Shown: in pieces, positions 29,475-37,610 of the stretch
Numbering within the stretch: position 1 is the stretch's first letter
How the letters are laid out: each line of letters starts with the position of its first letter
DNA from: a virus
DNA length: 46,954 bases
Reading direction: 5' to 3' (one strand)
IMG/VR virus record: IMGVR_UViG_3300050132_000164
Span: 1 to 46,954 of that record
The notes under the pieces: model-generated
What the model saw: only the letters and a program-made list of their open reading frames with translations
Told to the model about the DNA's origin: nothing
The model's database searches: none
Program-made: the position numbers and the translations under genes

Positions 29475-30142
29475 CAACTAATATCATCAAATATGATAGG
29501 AATTGCTTTTTTAAATTCAGCTAGTAGGGGAAACATAAGATGTTGCATAGATTCATCAGCATGACTATCAGCTCTTTGTTTAAAGATATGCCTCCATTCT
29601 TCTAAATTTGCTGAAAGTATGAGTTCGGTTTTACAATCGTTAGGAAGTACACCTCTAGCACGTTCAGGCTTCCAACCTTTAGCTATTAAATCATGATATC
29701 TGTGTTCAGAAAAAAGCATTCCTTCAAGCCAATCACATTCGCCGTTGGCATTAGCGTAATTTATTTTTTCATAAATATCTTCTTTGTAGCGACCTTCGGG
29801 AATAGCATCTTGCAAATAAAAAGGAATAATAAATTGAATTTCACCATTGTTCTTTTTACTATAATTACAGAAGCGTTGACTCTCCTGTAAGAAATGCGCT
29901 AAACCGTGACGCACGATTTGATGTGAGATCGAGCGTGAGCATATCATTCTAACGGTAGCTTGTTTGTGTCGCAAAACAGAATAGTGATGTTTATCATTCA
30001 CAATCATGTCTATGAATCTGTTTGCTGATTCAGGTGTAATTCGGTCCTCGCTCTTATAACAGACCCTTCCAAAAAGTTCCAAATCTTCAAGAACGTTTGT
30101 AGGCAATCGTAATATTTCAATGGACGGTTTTAGAAGTATCAT
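29471..30142 (-). CDS. thyX: Flavin-dependent thymidylate synthase
   Basis: 223 residues. ThyX features: Y-S-V-L-R-H near 54-59, I-S-H-Q-I-V-R78-H79-G80 followed by Q-E-S88-Q-R-F, and A-R-G-V-L-P near 163. The ThyX signature is RHR-x7-S; here its third position is Gly instead of Arg, so it is R-H-G-x7-S. It makes dTMP from dUMP using FAD and folate, for phage DNA synthesis. SD AGGAGG lies before ATG 30142. The stop is beside the promoter that drives the RNA ligase group. Confidence 0.8.
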   Translation of the reverse strand: MILLKPSIEILRLPTNVLEDLELFGRVCYKSEDRITPESANRFIDMIVNDKHHYSVLRHKQATVRMICSRSISHQIVRHGLAHFLQESQRFCNYSKKNNGEIQFIIPFYLQDAIPEGRYKEDIYEKINYANANGECDWLEGMLFSEHRYHDLIAKGWKPERARGVLPNDCKTELILSANLEEWRHIFKQRADSHADESMQHLMFPLLAEFKKAIPIIFDDISC

Positions 30143-30154
30143 TTTGTTCCTCCT

Positions 30155-30313
30155 TTAATGGCTCATTTTTTCACAAAATACACAAAGACAACCCACTAGA
30201 ATAACAAGGGCAACACCTGTTATAATTTGAGGAATTGTAGCTGGTATTTGGAGTAGAATGCCTATCGCTAGAAGTGTGGAAGCGGCTGTTGCAACTTTAC
30301 CGTTATTGCTCAT
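30155..30313 (-). CDS. 52-residue two-helix membrane protein
   Basis: ATG 30313 overlaps the end of the MazG-like gene by 4 bp. The sequence has two hydrophobic stretches (residues 9-24 and 28-46, the latter I-I-T-G-V-A-L-V-I-L-V-G-C-L-C-V-F-C), suggesting a small membrane hairpin. It is too short for family assignment. Confidence 0.55.
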   Translation of the reverse strand: MSNNGKVATAASTLLAIGILLQIPATIPQIITGVALVILVGCLCVFCEKMSH

Positions 30314-31197
30314 TTGTTATTATTCTCCTTTCCAAAAGATTCTTTATGCTTACTGGCAGCGATTTGAGTATAATGGGCTGTCTTTAAGAATCCAAGAACA
30401 TCTTGACCTTCTCTTTGATTCTTGCCGTAGCGATTAGCATACTTTTTAGATTCCTCAATACAATGTTCAATAGACCATCCTTCAGCTTGGTCATTAGGTT
30501 TATCACCATATTGTTTCGTTGTGTAATTTTCAACATGGTCTGCTACTTCAGAAGCAAATTCAAGCCACTCTTTAGCGCGTATTGATTTGTAAATAAGACT
30601 AGAAAAAGAAATGTTACCGCAGCACATATTATGATGAACTGGAGGTGGGACGCTAGGTACAGGCAGATCTTTATATTTCATCCAAATATCTTTACTATCT
30701 TTCTTCAACAATTCAACAGCAATTTCTTTAGCTTCTGTTGAAGTTGTAATATTTTGCTGTGTGCCTAAAGGTCCGAGTTCATTTCCATATTGTACGTATA
30801 TAGGCATTTTAGCCTTTTCAAGCAACTCTCTTTCAGCATCAACATCTCTGTTAATAGCATCTTCAGAAGTAAACTTGTTAGGATAACGCAGTTTGAGCTT
30901 TTCAATATTTAATGTTAATACTTCATTCATTGTGGTTTTCATTTCATCTACAGCAAGACCAATATACCACGAAGAGTCACCGATTTCTTCTTTAGCATTA
31001 ACCATGTCAAGTTTTTTTCCATAGTATATGTGCTTTTTTAACATGTCCAACAATTCAGCTGCTTCAGTAACAAGTCCCATAGCAGCGTGCAACATTCTAG
31101 CTGACTCAACGAGTCTAACTGCGAGTTTTGTATCATACACACAGTCCGTTTTTATTACATTCTCAACATAATTTTCAGAAGTCATTTCTTTGCTCAA
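30310..31197 (-). CDS. MazG-like nucleotide pyrophosphohydrolase with extra C-terminal domain
   Basis: 295 residues from TTG 31197, preferred because AAAGGAG lies 6 bp upstream; an ATG at 31284 lacks a ribosome site and is overlapped by another small gene. The N-terminal part has M-G-L-V-T-E-A-A-E-L-L-D and A-K-E-E-I-G-D (E-x2-E-x..-E-E-x3-D), the metal site of MazG-type all-alpha pyrophosphatases, which clear nucleotides or alarmones. The C-terminal part (Y-G-D-K-P-N-D-Q then Y-A-N-R-Y-G-K-N) is a separate helical domain that I cannot name. Possible roles are dNTP balance or lowering (p)ppGpp. Confidence 0.65.
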   Translation of the reverse strand: MSKEMTSENYVENVIKTDCVYDTKLAVRLVESARMLHAAMGLVTEAAELLDMLKKHIYYGKKLDMVNAKEEIGDSSWYIGLAVDEMKTTMNEVLTLNIEKLKLRYPNKFTSEDAINRDVDAERELLEKAKMPIYVQYGNELGPLGTQQNITTSTEAKEIAVELLKKDSKDIWMKYKDLPVPSVPPPVHHNMCCGNISFSSLIYKSIRAKEWLEFASEVADHVENYTTKQYGDKPNDQAEGWSIEHCIEESKKYANRYGKNQREGQDVLGFLKTAHYTQIAASKHKESFGKENNNK

Positions 31198-31208
31198 TTT
31201 CTTCTCCT

Positions 31209-31313
31209 TTATACCAATTTGTAATGTATTAGTAGCAAACCGATAGCGTTGCCCAGTGCAACACCCAAAATAAACGGTTTCCAATCTAAACTAACCCAAC
31301 GAGGAACTTTCAT
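31209..31313 (-). CDS. 34-residue membrane peptide
   Basis: ATG 31313 with AAAGGTG 4 bp upstream. M-K-V-P-R-W-V-S-L-D-W then F-I-L-G-V-A-L-G-N-A-I-G-L-L-L-I-H, one likely membrane helix. It is the first leftward gene from the divergent control region. Confidence 0.55.
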   Translation of the reverse strand: MKVPRWVSLDWKPFILGVALGNAIGLLLIHYKLV

Positions 31314-31359
31314 TCAGCACCTTTAACAATTTAACTGGTCAGTTTCAAAATGTAGCGGC

Positions 31360-31388
31360 ACAGTAACGTAGCTTGTATCTGCTGTCAA
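31360..31388 (-). promoter_or_regulatory. Leftward promoter of the replication block
   Basis: TTGACA (31383-31388) and TACTGT (31360-31365) on the minus strand with a 17-bp spacer. The position suits transcription of the first leftward gene, about 45 bp on, and the genes behind it. Confidence 0.6.
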
Positions 31389-31421
31389 GTAAAATTTTAG
31401 CAGTACAGAATTATTAATTTA

Positions 31422-31450
31422 TTGACTTGAGAATCTCCTTGTGTTAGGTT
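31422..31450 (+). promoter_or_regulatory. Rightward promoter of the 31-36 kb block
   Basis: TTGACT (31422-31427) and TAGGTT (31445-31450), 17-bp spacer. The -35 is good and the -10 weak, suggesting activation or repression. It is back to back with the leftward promoter, and the first gene is the HTH protein. Confidence 0.45.
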
Positions 31451-31479
31451 GCCGCCAAACTTTGAAAGGAGATTTTACT

Positions 31480-31689
31480 TTGTCTGAGCAAACGCTACAT
31501 GAAAAAACTTTAACTTTATTACGTACCAGACCTCCTGAGTTAAAACTGATGTATATATCTGAAAAAACAGGGCTTACCTTGTATTGGTTGCAATCTTTTC
31601 TAAAAAATACCAACAAAACTAAAGATCCCGGCGTAAACAAGATACAAACATTATATGAATTCTTAAAACCTAACACGCTTAAATATTGA
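31480..31689 (+). CDS. Small helix-turn-helix DNA-binding protein
   Basis: 69 residues from TTG 31480, preferred because AAAGGAG lies 8 bp upstream. The stretch Y-I-S-E-K-T-G-L-T-L-Y-W-L-Q-S-F-L (about 24-40) resembles a Cro/XRE-like helix-turn-helix, followed by D-P-G-V-N-K-I-Q-T-L-Y-E-F-L. Such small proteins in phages bind operators. Its position as the first gene of the divergent control region suggests it regulates the two back-to-back promoters. Unproven: whether it represses or activates. Confidence 0.6.
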   Translation: MSEQTLHEKTLTLLRTRPPELKLMYISEKTGLTLYWLQSFLKNTNKTKDPGVNKIQTLYEFLKPNTLKY

Positions 31690-31696
31690 GGTTGCT

Positions 31697-31903
31697 ATGA
31701 CTGTTATAATAATACTTTCAGAATCAACTAGAATTGGTGCAATGTTATCACGCTTAGATCAAGCGTCCGAAACACCACTTCTGAGCGTCCAAGTTCAGCC
31801 TGCACTAAGAGATTATCCAGCAGAGGCGTTCTTATATCGAGAACGAGATTATCCGACCTTAAAGGAAGGTTTACGTAATCCTAAGATAAGGAGAAAGAAA
31901 TGA
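31697..31903 (+). CDS. Small hypothetical protein
   Basis: 68 residues, start ATG 31697 with GAGG upstream. No domain recognised; the C-terminus is basic (R-N-P-K-I-R-R-K-K). It overlaps the next gene by 4 bp (ATGA). Confidence 0.5.
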   Translation: MTVIIILSESTRIGAMLSRLDQASETPLLSVQVQPALRDYPAEAFLYRERDYPTLKEGLRNPKIRRKK

Positions 31904-32268
31904 AAGACAACCTTATTTGCGAATCGACACCCGGTAATGAAAAAAGCTGGCTTGAAAATAAGTATCTCCAATCTGAAGTTAAACCTGAGTGTAAAGGTCT
32001 AGTCTTTAGAGGTTATAACAGTTCTTTTATAAAAGGTAATCATATTGGTAACAGGCAAGGAATCAAACTGCTAAAGCGTAAATCGTGCAGCGGATGTGTA
32101 AGTTGTGACTCTGCGCTTGAATATTTAGCTGAAGATATGGGTAACAATCGTATACTTCCTGAAATTGAGCACGGTAAACTGTATTCACTTAGTTGGGTAG
32201 ACGACGGGACTGATTGGGAAACCGGTTATAAAGAATTTCACGTTGAAATTTACAAACTGGAGGATTAA
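31900..32268 (+). CDS. Conserved phage protein with Cys cluster
   Basis: 122 residues. C-S-G-C-V-S-C-D near residue 65 suggests metal binding. The I-E-H-G-K-L-Y then D-W-E-T-G-Y end is seen in other phage proteins of unknown function. It lies 2 bp before the phosphatase gene. Confidence 0.55.
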   Translation: MKDNLICESTPGNEKSWLENKYLQSEVKPECKGLVFRGYNSSFIKGNHIGNRQGIKLLKRKSCSGCVSCDSALEYLAEDMGNNRILPEIEHGKLYSLSWVDDGTDWETGYKEFHVEIYKLED

Positions 32269-32270
32269 TT

Positions 32271-32876
32271 TTGCGTTACGCTATCTCAGATATACATGGT
32301 TGTAGTAAAACCTTTCTTGCTTTGCTCAATCAAATTCCTTTTAACTCAGCGAACGATACTTTGTATCTTCTCGGTGATTATATTGATCGTGGACCTGACA
32401 GTAAAGGCGTGCTTGATATTGTAATGCAATTACCTAACACAGTTTGTCTTAAAGGTAATCATGAAGAATTCATGATCGATGCTGCTTTTGGCAGCAATTC
32501 AGGTATAAGCTTGTGGATTATGAACGGTGGAATGCAAACTTTGAACAGCTTCAATAATTACATAGACGATAAATATATTAACTTTGTAAGAAGCTTACAT
32601 TCAATAGCTAAACTTAAAGACTTCTATCTAGCTCACGCTGGTATTAGAAGTTTTGACACCTTAAATACACCTGAAGAGATATTACTTTGGGATAGAGACT
32701 GTAAAGTAGATTTAACTTTAACAGGTAATCGCAGACTAATATGTGGGCATACAGTCACTCCGCTTGAATTGATTGAAGATAGTATTTTGGCTGACAAAGT
32801 AGTTATTGACGCAGGTTGTGTGTTTGGCGGTAATCTGGTTGCGCTTCGCCTAGATGATATGAAACTGTTTGTTTAG
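32271..32876 (+). CDS. PPP-family metallophosphatase
   Basis: 201 residues, TTG start with GGAGG upstream. Metal-binding signatures: S-D-I-H-G-C (near 6-11), L-L-G-D-Y-I-D-R-G-P (near 33-42) and K-G-N-H-E-E (near 64-69), with late histidines LAHAG and CGHT. These mark the PPP/serine-threonine phosphatase class, which includes ApaH-like dinucleoside tetraphosphatases and lambda phosphatase. Substrate unknown. In phages such enzymes remove phosphate from host proteins or break down dinucleotide alarmones. It lies upstream of a Nudix enzyme. Confidence 0.75.
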   Translation: MRYAISDIHGCSKTFLALLNQIPFNSANDTLYLLGDYIDRGPDSKGVLDIVMQLPNTVCLKGNHEEFMIDAAFGSNSGISLWIMNGGMQTLNSFNNYIDDKYINFVRSLHSIAKLKDFYLAHAGIRSFDTLNTPEEILLWDRDCKVDLTLTGNRRLICGHTVTPLELIEDSILADKVVIDAGCVFGGNLVALRLDDMKLFV

Positions 32877-32893
32877 CCTAACATTGAGGGCGT

Positions 32894-33010
32894 ATGAGTA
32901 AGTGTTATTATGCTACTTTAGGTTGTGCTTACGCTGAATCTTGTAATAAACTTGTTCCCGCTACTTGTGGCTATTTCCTTTATTTTGTTTATTTGGATGA
33001 AAACTTTTAG
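32894..33010 (+). CDS. Possible 38-residue Cys-containing peptide
   Basis: ATG 32894 with GAGGGCG upstream encodes MSKCYYATLGCAYAESC and more, stopping 10 bp before the Nudix start. A second frame over the same DNA (GTG 32925) encodes a hydrophobic helix followed by F-R-R-F-K and runs into the Nudix gene, but has no ribosome site. Either may be real. Confidence 0.35.
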   Translation: MSKCYYATLGCAYAESCNKLVPATCGYFLYFVYLDENF

Positions 33011-33020
33011 GAGGTTTAAA

Positions 33021-33428
33021 TTGAAATATTATACTGTCGGATTTATGTTTGACGATGATATGAAAAGCGTACTTATGATTAAAAAGAATAGACCTGAATG
33101 GCAAAAAGGTTTATTGAATGGAATTGGCGGCAAAATGGAACATGGTGAAATTCCAATTGAAACAATGATTCGTGAATTTCAAGAAGAATGTGGAATAAAA
33201 ACTTTTGAATCTGATTGGTTGAGTGTTTTAGATTTGAGGTTTAAAGAAGCTATTATTTATTTCTTTGCTGGTAAAAATTCTCAAATATATCATTCTGCGA
33301 TTTCGCTTACTGATGAAATGGTTGTTCGTTGTGATGTTGGAAATATTTTAAACGGATCAATTGCAAGAACTATTGAAAACATTGCTAGTTTAATTACATT
33401 GTCCAAACAACGCTTGCTTCAAGGATGA
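33021..33428 (+). CDS. Nudix hydrolase
   Basis: 135 residues from TTG 33021, preferred because AGGAGG lies 6 bp upstream; the open frame continues upstream as a hydrophobic stretch. The Nudix box G-x5-E-x7-R-E-x2-E-E-x-G reads G-K-M-E-H-G-E-I-P-I-E-T-M-I-R-E-F-Q-E-E-C-G. Substrate unknown. It may cleave damaged dNTPs, or nucleoside diphosphate derivatives such as ADP-ribose, which would bear on the NAD+ genes at 23-26 kb. It overlaps the next gene by 4 bp. Confidence 0.75.
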   Translation: MKYYTVGFMFDDDMKSVLMIKKNRPEWQKGLLNGIGGKMEHGEIPIETMIREFQEECGIKTFESDWLSVLDLRFKEAIIYFFAGKNSQIYHSAISLTDEMVVRCDVGNILNGSIARTIENIASLITLSKQRLLQG

Positions 33429-33784
33429 TTTATTGCGGTGAAGCACCTTTCTTAGAATGCAGCTCTAAAGGTGATAAACGCTTTTCTGCATTTTACGCTA
33501 GAATTAAATTTTACGGTAATAAAAGCATAGAAGACCTTTATCAAGCAGCTAAGTTGTTTGAAGATGGTTCACACGGTCTTACTTGGAAAGAAGCTAAAGG
33601 ACGCAAAGCCGTTAATCAAGAATGGTGTAATTTATACTATTCTCATTTGTGGGATTATTATATTTGGGAAAATCCAAGCTTGTTGAATGTGCTTAAAGCT
33701 GCTAGTGGTTTATCTGATAAATTTGGTCAGGTGAACCATTGTTGCCAATGCGTTGAACTTTGGCGTATAAGAAATACTTTGTAA
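33425..33784 (+). CDS. Conserved phage protein, unknown function
   Basis: 119 residues. The sequence APFLECSSKGDKRFSAFYAR and later G-L-T-W-K-E-A-K-G and GLSDKFGQ then V-E-L-W-R-I-R is highly ordered and matches unnamed proteins of other phages. No catalytic motif recognised. The ATG overlaps the Nudix stop by 4 bp, so it is coupled to it. Confidence 0.6.
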   Translation: MIYCGEAPFLECSSKGDKRFSAFYARIKFYGNKSIEDLYQAAKLFEDGSHGLTWKEAKGRKAVNQEWCNLYYSHLWDYYIWENPSLLNVLKAASGLSDKFGQVNHCCQCVELWRIRNTL

Positions 33785-33803
33785 TTTAATTATAAGAGGG
33801 TCC

Positions 33804-36536
33804 ATGTCTCTATCTCCTGCCGAATTGCGTCTAATGCAAGACAATATACCCACAGAATTAAAACAATTAAGAAGCTGGATCATCTGGCAATTTGAGTATG
33901 ATGGTGAAAGTAAACCTACCAAAGTACTTAAAAATCCATTTAATCCAGAATATAATGCTAGCGTTAGTAAGCCTAGTACTTGGTCTACTTTTGACCATGT
34001 GATTTCTATTGCTGAAAACTATGATGGCATTGGCTTAGTTATTGTAGCCGAAGAGGGCTATTGCTGTCTTGACCTGGATGATCCTTATGAAACCCTAAAG
34101 GACGGCACGCTCAAGTTTTCAGATCCAGCCGCTATTTCAGCGCGTCAGCAAATGATTGCAGCAACTTTTATCAGTTATCAAGAAGTATCACCTTCAGGCA
34201 AGGGTTTACATATTTGGATTAAAGCATCAGTACCTTCAGGACGTAAACGCGAAGGAGTAGAGATTTACAGCACTGGTCGTTATATGTCTTTTACAGGCAA
34301 TGTGTTTAATAATAGTCCTATTTTGGAATATAACAACCTCGCTAATCAACTTTGGCTTGAGCTAGGAGCTGAAAAGAAAGACGCTGGTATAGTAACAAAT
34401 AAACCACAATCTCAAGAAGATCAAGCAGTGCTTAAAATAGCTAGTGAAGCAGCTAATGGTTTAAAGTTTATTGAATTATATGAAGGTAGATGGCAAGGTG
34501 TTTATCCTAGTCAGAGCGAGGCAGATCAAGGTTTGTGCAACATGTTGGTATTTTACACTCAAAATATTGAACAGGTCAAAAGGCTATTCAAAGCATCTGT
34601 CCTAGGTAAAACACTTAATCGCAAACCTAAGCCTGAAAGATATTTGCTAGATCCTAAGTTCGGACTCATTCCGAAGGCATTTGATAAAATGGTGCCTGAC
34701 TTACCTCTTGACGAAATGCGTAATAATCTTGAAATACAACTAGCTCAGCTACGCGAATCTAAAACAAAGGAACTTCCTATTTTAGATTCTGCTGAAAATC
34801 TAAAACAGCTTGAAACTCAACCGGCCCAAGCCGCAAAACCCTCGCTACGCTTATCTGCCCACACTATCGATAAACTGACTGATTTACGGGCATACCCTAG
34901 CCAGGGTCCGACCGAAAAGTCCGTCTACAGGGCATCCTCGTGTGTCGATATTTCAGCAGAAACCGTTAATGTTGTCGATTTGCCTCAAAGTCACACTGAG
35001 CATGAAGAATTTGTAATATTCACGCCTCCTGGCCTTTCTTGTCCTCAGATACATGCAGAAAAGCCTATATATGAAAAACCACATATAGCAGAACCTGAAT
35101 ATAAAGAAATCCATATATCTAAGAAACCGAATGCATTGCCTGAACATTCAAAAAGTCATATATCCAAAAAAGTGAATATATCAAAAACTCCGTATTCGCT
35201 TCCTCCCGGCCTTGTCGGGGAAATGGCTAGGTTCATCCACGATGCCGCACCTCGACCTGTTCCTGAGATAGCCTTGGCTGCCGCAATAGGTCTAATGGCC
35301 GGTGTATGTGGGCGTGCTTACAATGTAAGCGGTACAGGATTAAATCAGTACACTTTCTTGCTAGCTGGTACAGGGCGAGGTAAAGAAGCTATCAATGGAG
35401 GTATAAGCAAGCTAGTTAACTGTGCAGTATTGACAACACCAGACGCTAGCAAGTTTATCGGTCCTGCTAAAATTGCATCTTCCCCTGCTTTGATGAAATA
35501 CATTTCTAAAACATCAAAGAGCTTTATTTCAGTTATGGGCGAATTTGCAGACACTCTTAAAAAAATGTCTAACGGTAGTAGGGATAACAACAAACAAGAC
35601 TTGCGAATTGACATGCTTGATATTTATAACAAATCAGGCAAAGGCGATGTTCTAGGCAACTTGATTTATTCAGATAAAGATAAGAACACTGAAGTAGTTA
35701 AGTCACCTGCCGTGTCTATTATTGGCGAATCTGTACCTGATAAGTTTTATGAATATCTTAGCAGGGAAATGATTACAGAAGGTTTGCTACCTCGTTTTTG
35801 TATTATTGAATATAAAGGTGATAGACCGCCGTTTAATAAGAATCATAAAAGCACAGTTCCTTCGCCTATATTAGTCGATGGTTTCAGTACATTATGCCAA
35901 TATGCGTTGAATCTAAACAACGGTGATAATGTAGTCGATGTTGGTTTTACGCCTGAAGCTGAGCAACTTTTTGACAAGTTCAACGAGTTATGCGATGCTA
36001 AAATAAACTCGGGTATTGACGTAGCTCAAGAGTTATGGAATAGAGCACATATCAAGTCACTAAAACTTGCCGCATTACTAGCCGTTGGAGTTAACCTATA
36101 TAATCCAATTATAGACGAAGAATGTGCAAATTGGGCGCTTAATCTAGTTAAGAACGACGTTGCTAACATCTTATCTAGGTTTGAAACAGGTGACATAGGC
36201 GGTACTTCAGTGCAAAATGAACAGATAGTTGAAGTACGTAAAGCTTGCTATAAATATCTTGCTGTAGATTGGAGTGAGCTAGAAAAGATCAACGGCGCTT
36301 CAATGGTTACTTGGAATTTAAAGGTAATACCTTACAGTTATCTGTCTCAAGTTTGCAGGCCGAAGGCTTGCTTCAAAACTGATAAAGCTGGGCCGGTTCA
36401 GGCTATTAAAACATGTATTCAGTCCATGATAGATTGTGGGGAAATACAAGAGTTGACAGCTCCGAATAAAACTAAGATTGGACTAGGAGCAGGAGCTAGA
36501 GTGTTTGCGGTAGGTGATATAAACAAGTTGAAATAG
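33804..36536 (+). CDS. Primase-polymerase / helicase-like replication protein
   Basis: 910 residues. The N-terminal region (about 1-190) has C-C-L-D-L-D-D-P, S-P-S-G-K-G-L-H-I-W and V-E-I-Y-S-T-G-R-Y, a pattern of phage and plasmid prim-pol-type domains. A linker (about 320-470) is rich in repeats of S-K-K, E-P and H-I. The C-terminal part from about 473 fits the DUF3987 helicase-like family, with G-T-G-R-G-K as P-loop-like motif and E-F-A-D-T-L-K-K-M in the usual order. It likely primes and unwinds phage DNA. It is the last gene of the rightward block and is followed at once by a strong terminator. SD GAGGG is 6 bp upstream. Confidence 0.65.
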   Translation: MSLSPAELRLMQDNIPTELKQLRSWIIWQFEYDGESKPTKVLKNPFNPEYNASVSKPSTWSTFDHVISIAENYDGIGLVIVAEEGYCCLDLDDPYETLKDGTLKFSDPAAISARQQMIAATFISYQEVSPSGKGLHIWIKASVPSGRKREGVEIYSTGRYMSFTGNVFNNSPILEYNNLANQLWLELGAEKKDAGIVTNKPQSQEDQAVLKIASEAANGLKFIELYEGRWQGVYPSQSEADQGLCNMLVFYTQNIEQVKRLFKASVLGKTLNRKPKPERYLLDPKFGLIPKAFDKMVPDLPLDEMRNNLEIQLAQLRESKTKELPILDSAENLKQLETQPAQAAKPSLRLSAHTIDKLTDLRAYPSQGPTEKSVYRASSCVDISAETVNVVDLPQSHTEHEEFVIFTPPGLSCPQIHAEKPIYEKPHIAEPEYKEIHISKKPNALPEHSKSHISKKVNISKTPYSLPPGLVGEMARFIHDAAPRPVPEIALAAAIGLMAGVCGRAYNVSGTGLNQYTFLLAGTGRGKEAINGGISKLVNCAVLTTPDASKFIGPAKIASSPALMKYISKTSKSFISVMGEFADTLKKMSNGSRDNNKQDLRIDMLDIYNKSGKGDVLGNLIYSDKDKNTEVVKSPAVSIIGESVPDKFYEYLSREMITEGLLPRFCIIEYKGDRPPFNKNHKSTVPSPILVDGFSTLCQYALNLNNGDNVVDVGFTPEAEQLFDKFNELCDAKINSGIDVAQELWNRAHIKSLKLAALLAVGVNLYNPIIDEECANWALNLVKNDVANILSRFETGDIGGTSVQNEQIVEVRKACYKYLAVDWSELEKINGASMVTWNLKVIPYSYLSQVCRPKACFKTDKAGPVQAIKTCIQSMIDCGEIQELTAPNKTKIGLGAGARVFAVGDINKLK

Positions 36537-36539
36537 TAG

Positions 36540-36567
36540 AAAGCCCTCGCAGTTAAGGAGGGCTTTT
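36540..36567 (+). terminator. Rho-independent terminator
   Basis: AAAGCCCTC (36540-36548) pairs with GAGGGCTTT (36558-36566) with a 9-base loop, followed by TTAGTTT. It ends the rightward 31-36 kb block and may also stop leftward transcription from the next block. Confidence 0.85.
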
Positions 36568-36573
36568 AGTTTA

Positions 36574-36591
36574 GCAAGTATTAACAGTTAA
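36574..36591 (-). repeat. Interspersed 18-bp motif, copy 1
   Basis: Plus-strand form GCAAGT-ATTAA-CAGTTAA; on the minus strand TTAACTG-N5-ACTTGC. It lies between the primase terminator and the next leftward gene. Confidence 0.7.
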
Positions 36592-36608
36592 GATGTTTAT
36601 TTGCTAAT

Positions 36609-36791
36609 TTATTTTCCAAATCTACCCATTTCTAGCATCTTCTTGCTTTTAGTAAATAGTTTGTATTGTTCCAACTCTCGCTCAGTATCAAATACGTAAG
36701 CGCCACCAGCGCACCCTACTACAAATTTACCTTCTTTACGTAGTTTATTAAAATTGCTAGCTGTTACTATCGGTAACAGATGAACGCTCAT
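36609..36791 (-). CDS. Small hypothetical protein
   Basis: 60 residues, SD AAAGGAGG before ATG 36791. G-C-A-G-G-A-Y-V-F-D is a recognisable short block, and a basic helix follows. It is the last leftward gene before the opposing primase terminator. No family recognised. Confidence 0.5.
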   Translation of the reverse strand: MSVHLLPIVTASNFNKLRKEGKFVVGCAGGAYVFDTERELEQYKLFTKSKKMLEMGRFGK

Positions 36792-36803
36792 TTGAACCTC
36801 CTT

Positions 36804-37313
36804 TTATTTAGTGAGTTTATTTTTCTTACTATTTCGTCTATTATTCATATTCACCTTTTTAGTTACCCATCTGCAATTATCAGGAGAATAACCCAAATCA
36901 TTATTTTCTCTATCTACTTCAGCACCTTCAAATGGTCTTTCTCCCATATCAGCAAAGAAGTTTTCAAAACTATAACGCCATCTATCACAAACAGTTATAC
37001 CTCTACCACCGTAATATTCCCATTGTTTATACTTTGGATTAGTACATCTTTGAATTATTTGACTGTAAACATCATAAAGTGAATTGTGGCTTTGACCGTG
37101 AGTTATACATTTTTCTTTTAATTTTTCAATTCTATAGCAACCGCATGATGTTGAGTTTTTAGATAATAAACCATGTGCTCTTACTATAATTTCTGTTCCA
37201 CAATCACATAAGCAAAACCAAGCTGTTTTTCTAGCAATCTTTTCAGCTTCTTTTAAAACAACTAATCTTCCAAAACGTTGCCCTGTTAAATCATTAAACC
37301 TAACTCTTGCCAT
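36804..37313 (-). CDS. HNH-type homing-endonuclease-like protein
   Basis: 169 residues. Shares all visible blocks with the endonuclease nested in the helicase intein: F-G-R-L-V-V, C36-D-C38-G with C57-G-C59, R-C-T-N-P, Y-Y-G-G-R-G-I and E-V-D-R-E-N-N-D-L-G-Y-S-P-D-N-C-R-W (132-149). Zinc-binding cysteines frame an N-terminal DNA-binding part. It is free-standing, starts 1 bp after the previous gene, and shows no intron signs. A second family member in one phage suggests the group moves within the genome. The ATG follows a stop directly with no strong SD. Confidence 0.7.
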   Translation of the reverse strand: MARVRFNDLTGQRFGRLVVLKEAEKIARKTAWFCLCDCGTEIIVRAHGLLSKNSTSCGCYRIEKLKEKCITHGQSHNSLYDVYSQIIQRCTNPKYKQWEYYGGRGITVCDRWRYSFENFFADMGERPFEGAEVDRENNDLGYSPDNCRWVTKKVNMNNRRNSKKNKLTK

Positions 37314-37610
37314 TTAATTATCACCTTGTCCTTGCAACTCCCAATCTTTGCGAGTTATCTTATGATGTATTAGCAATCTAATTAGATAGATAAAGTCACT
37401 ACAATACTTGTCAATATTGCGCGAGTATTCTTCTTTGCAGCCTGGACAACAGTTTTCATATCTACCCTTAACGCCTTTTACGTATTGTTCAGTCCGATGA
37501 AAATTAGTAGCTTGAACCATACAGGCTGTTTCTTTGCCGCATACTCTACACGGTTTGACATATTTAGCCTTTGACTCGCTTCCAAACTTCAAAATATTTC
37601 TCAGCTTCAA
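37314..37610 (-). CDS. Cys-rich zinc-binding-type protein
   Basis: About 98 residues, frame opens at TTG 37610, start uncertain (weak GGGA site). Motifs C-R-V-C-G and C-C-P-G-C suggest zinc binding. The 47-bp overlap with the gene upstream favours a start inside it, or a shorter form. No function recognised. Confidence 0.4.
   Translation of the reverse strand: MKLRNILKFGSESKAKYVKPCRVCGKETACMVQATNFHRTEQYVKGVKGRYENCCPGCKEEYSRNIDKYCSDFIYLIRLLIHHKITRKDWELQGQGDN

Noticed and set aside
32925-33020. Hydrophobic N-terminal extension of the Nudix protein from GTG 32925
   Set aside because: AGGAGG with TTG at 33021 gives a normal Nudix length, and the GTG has no ribosome site.
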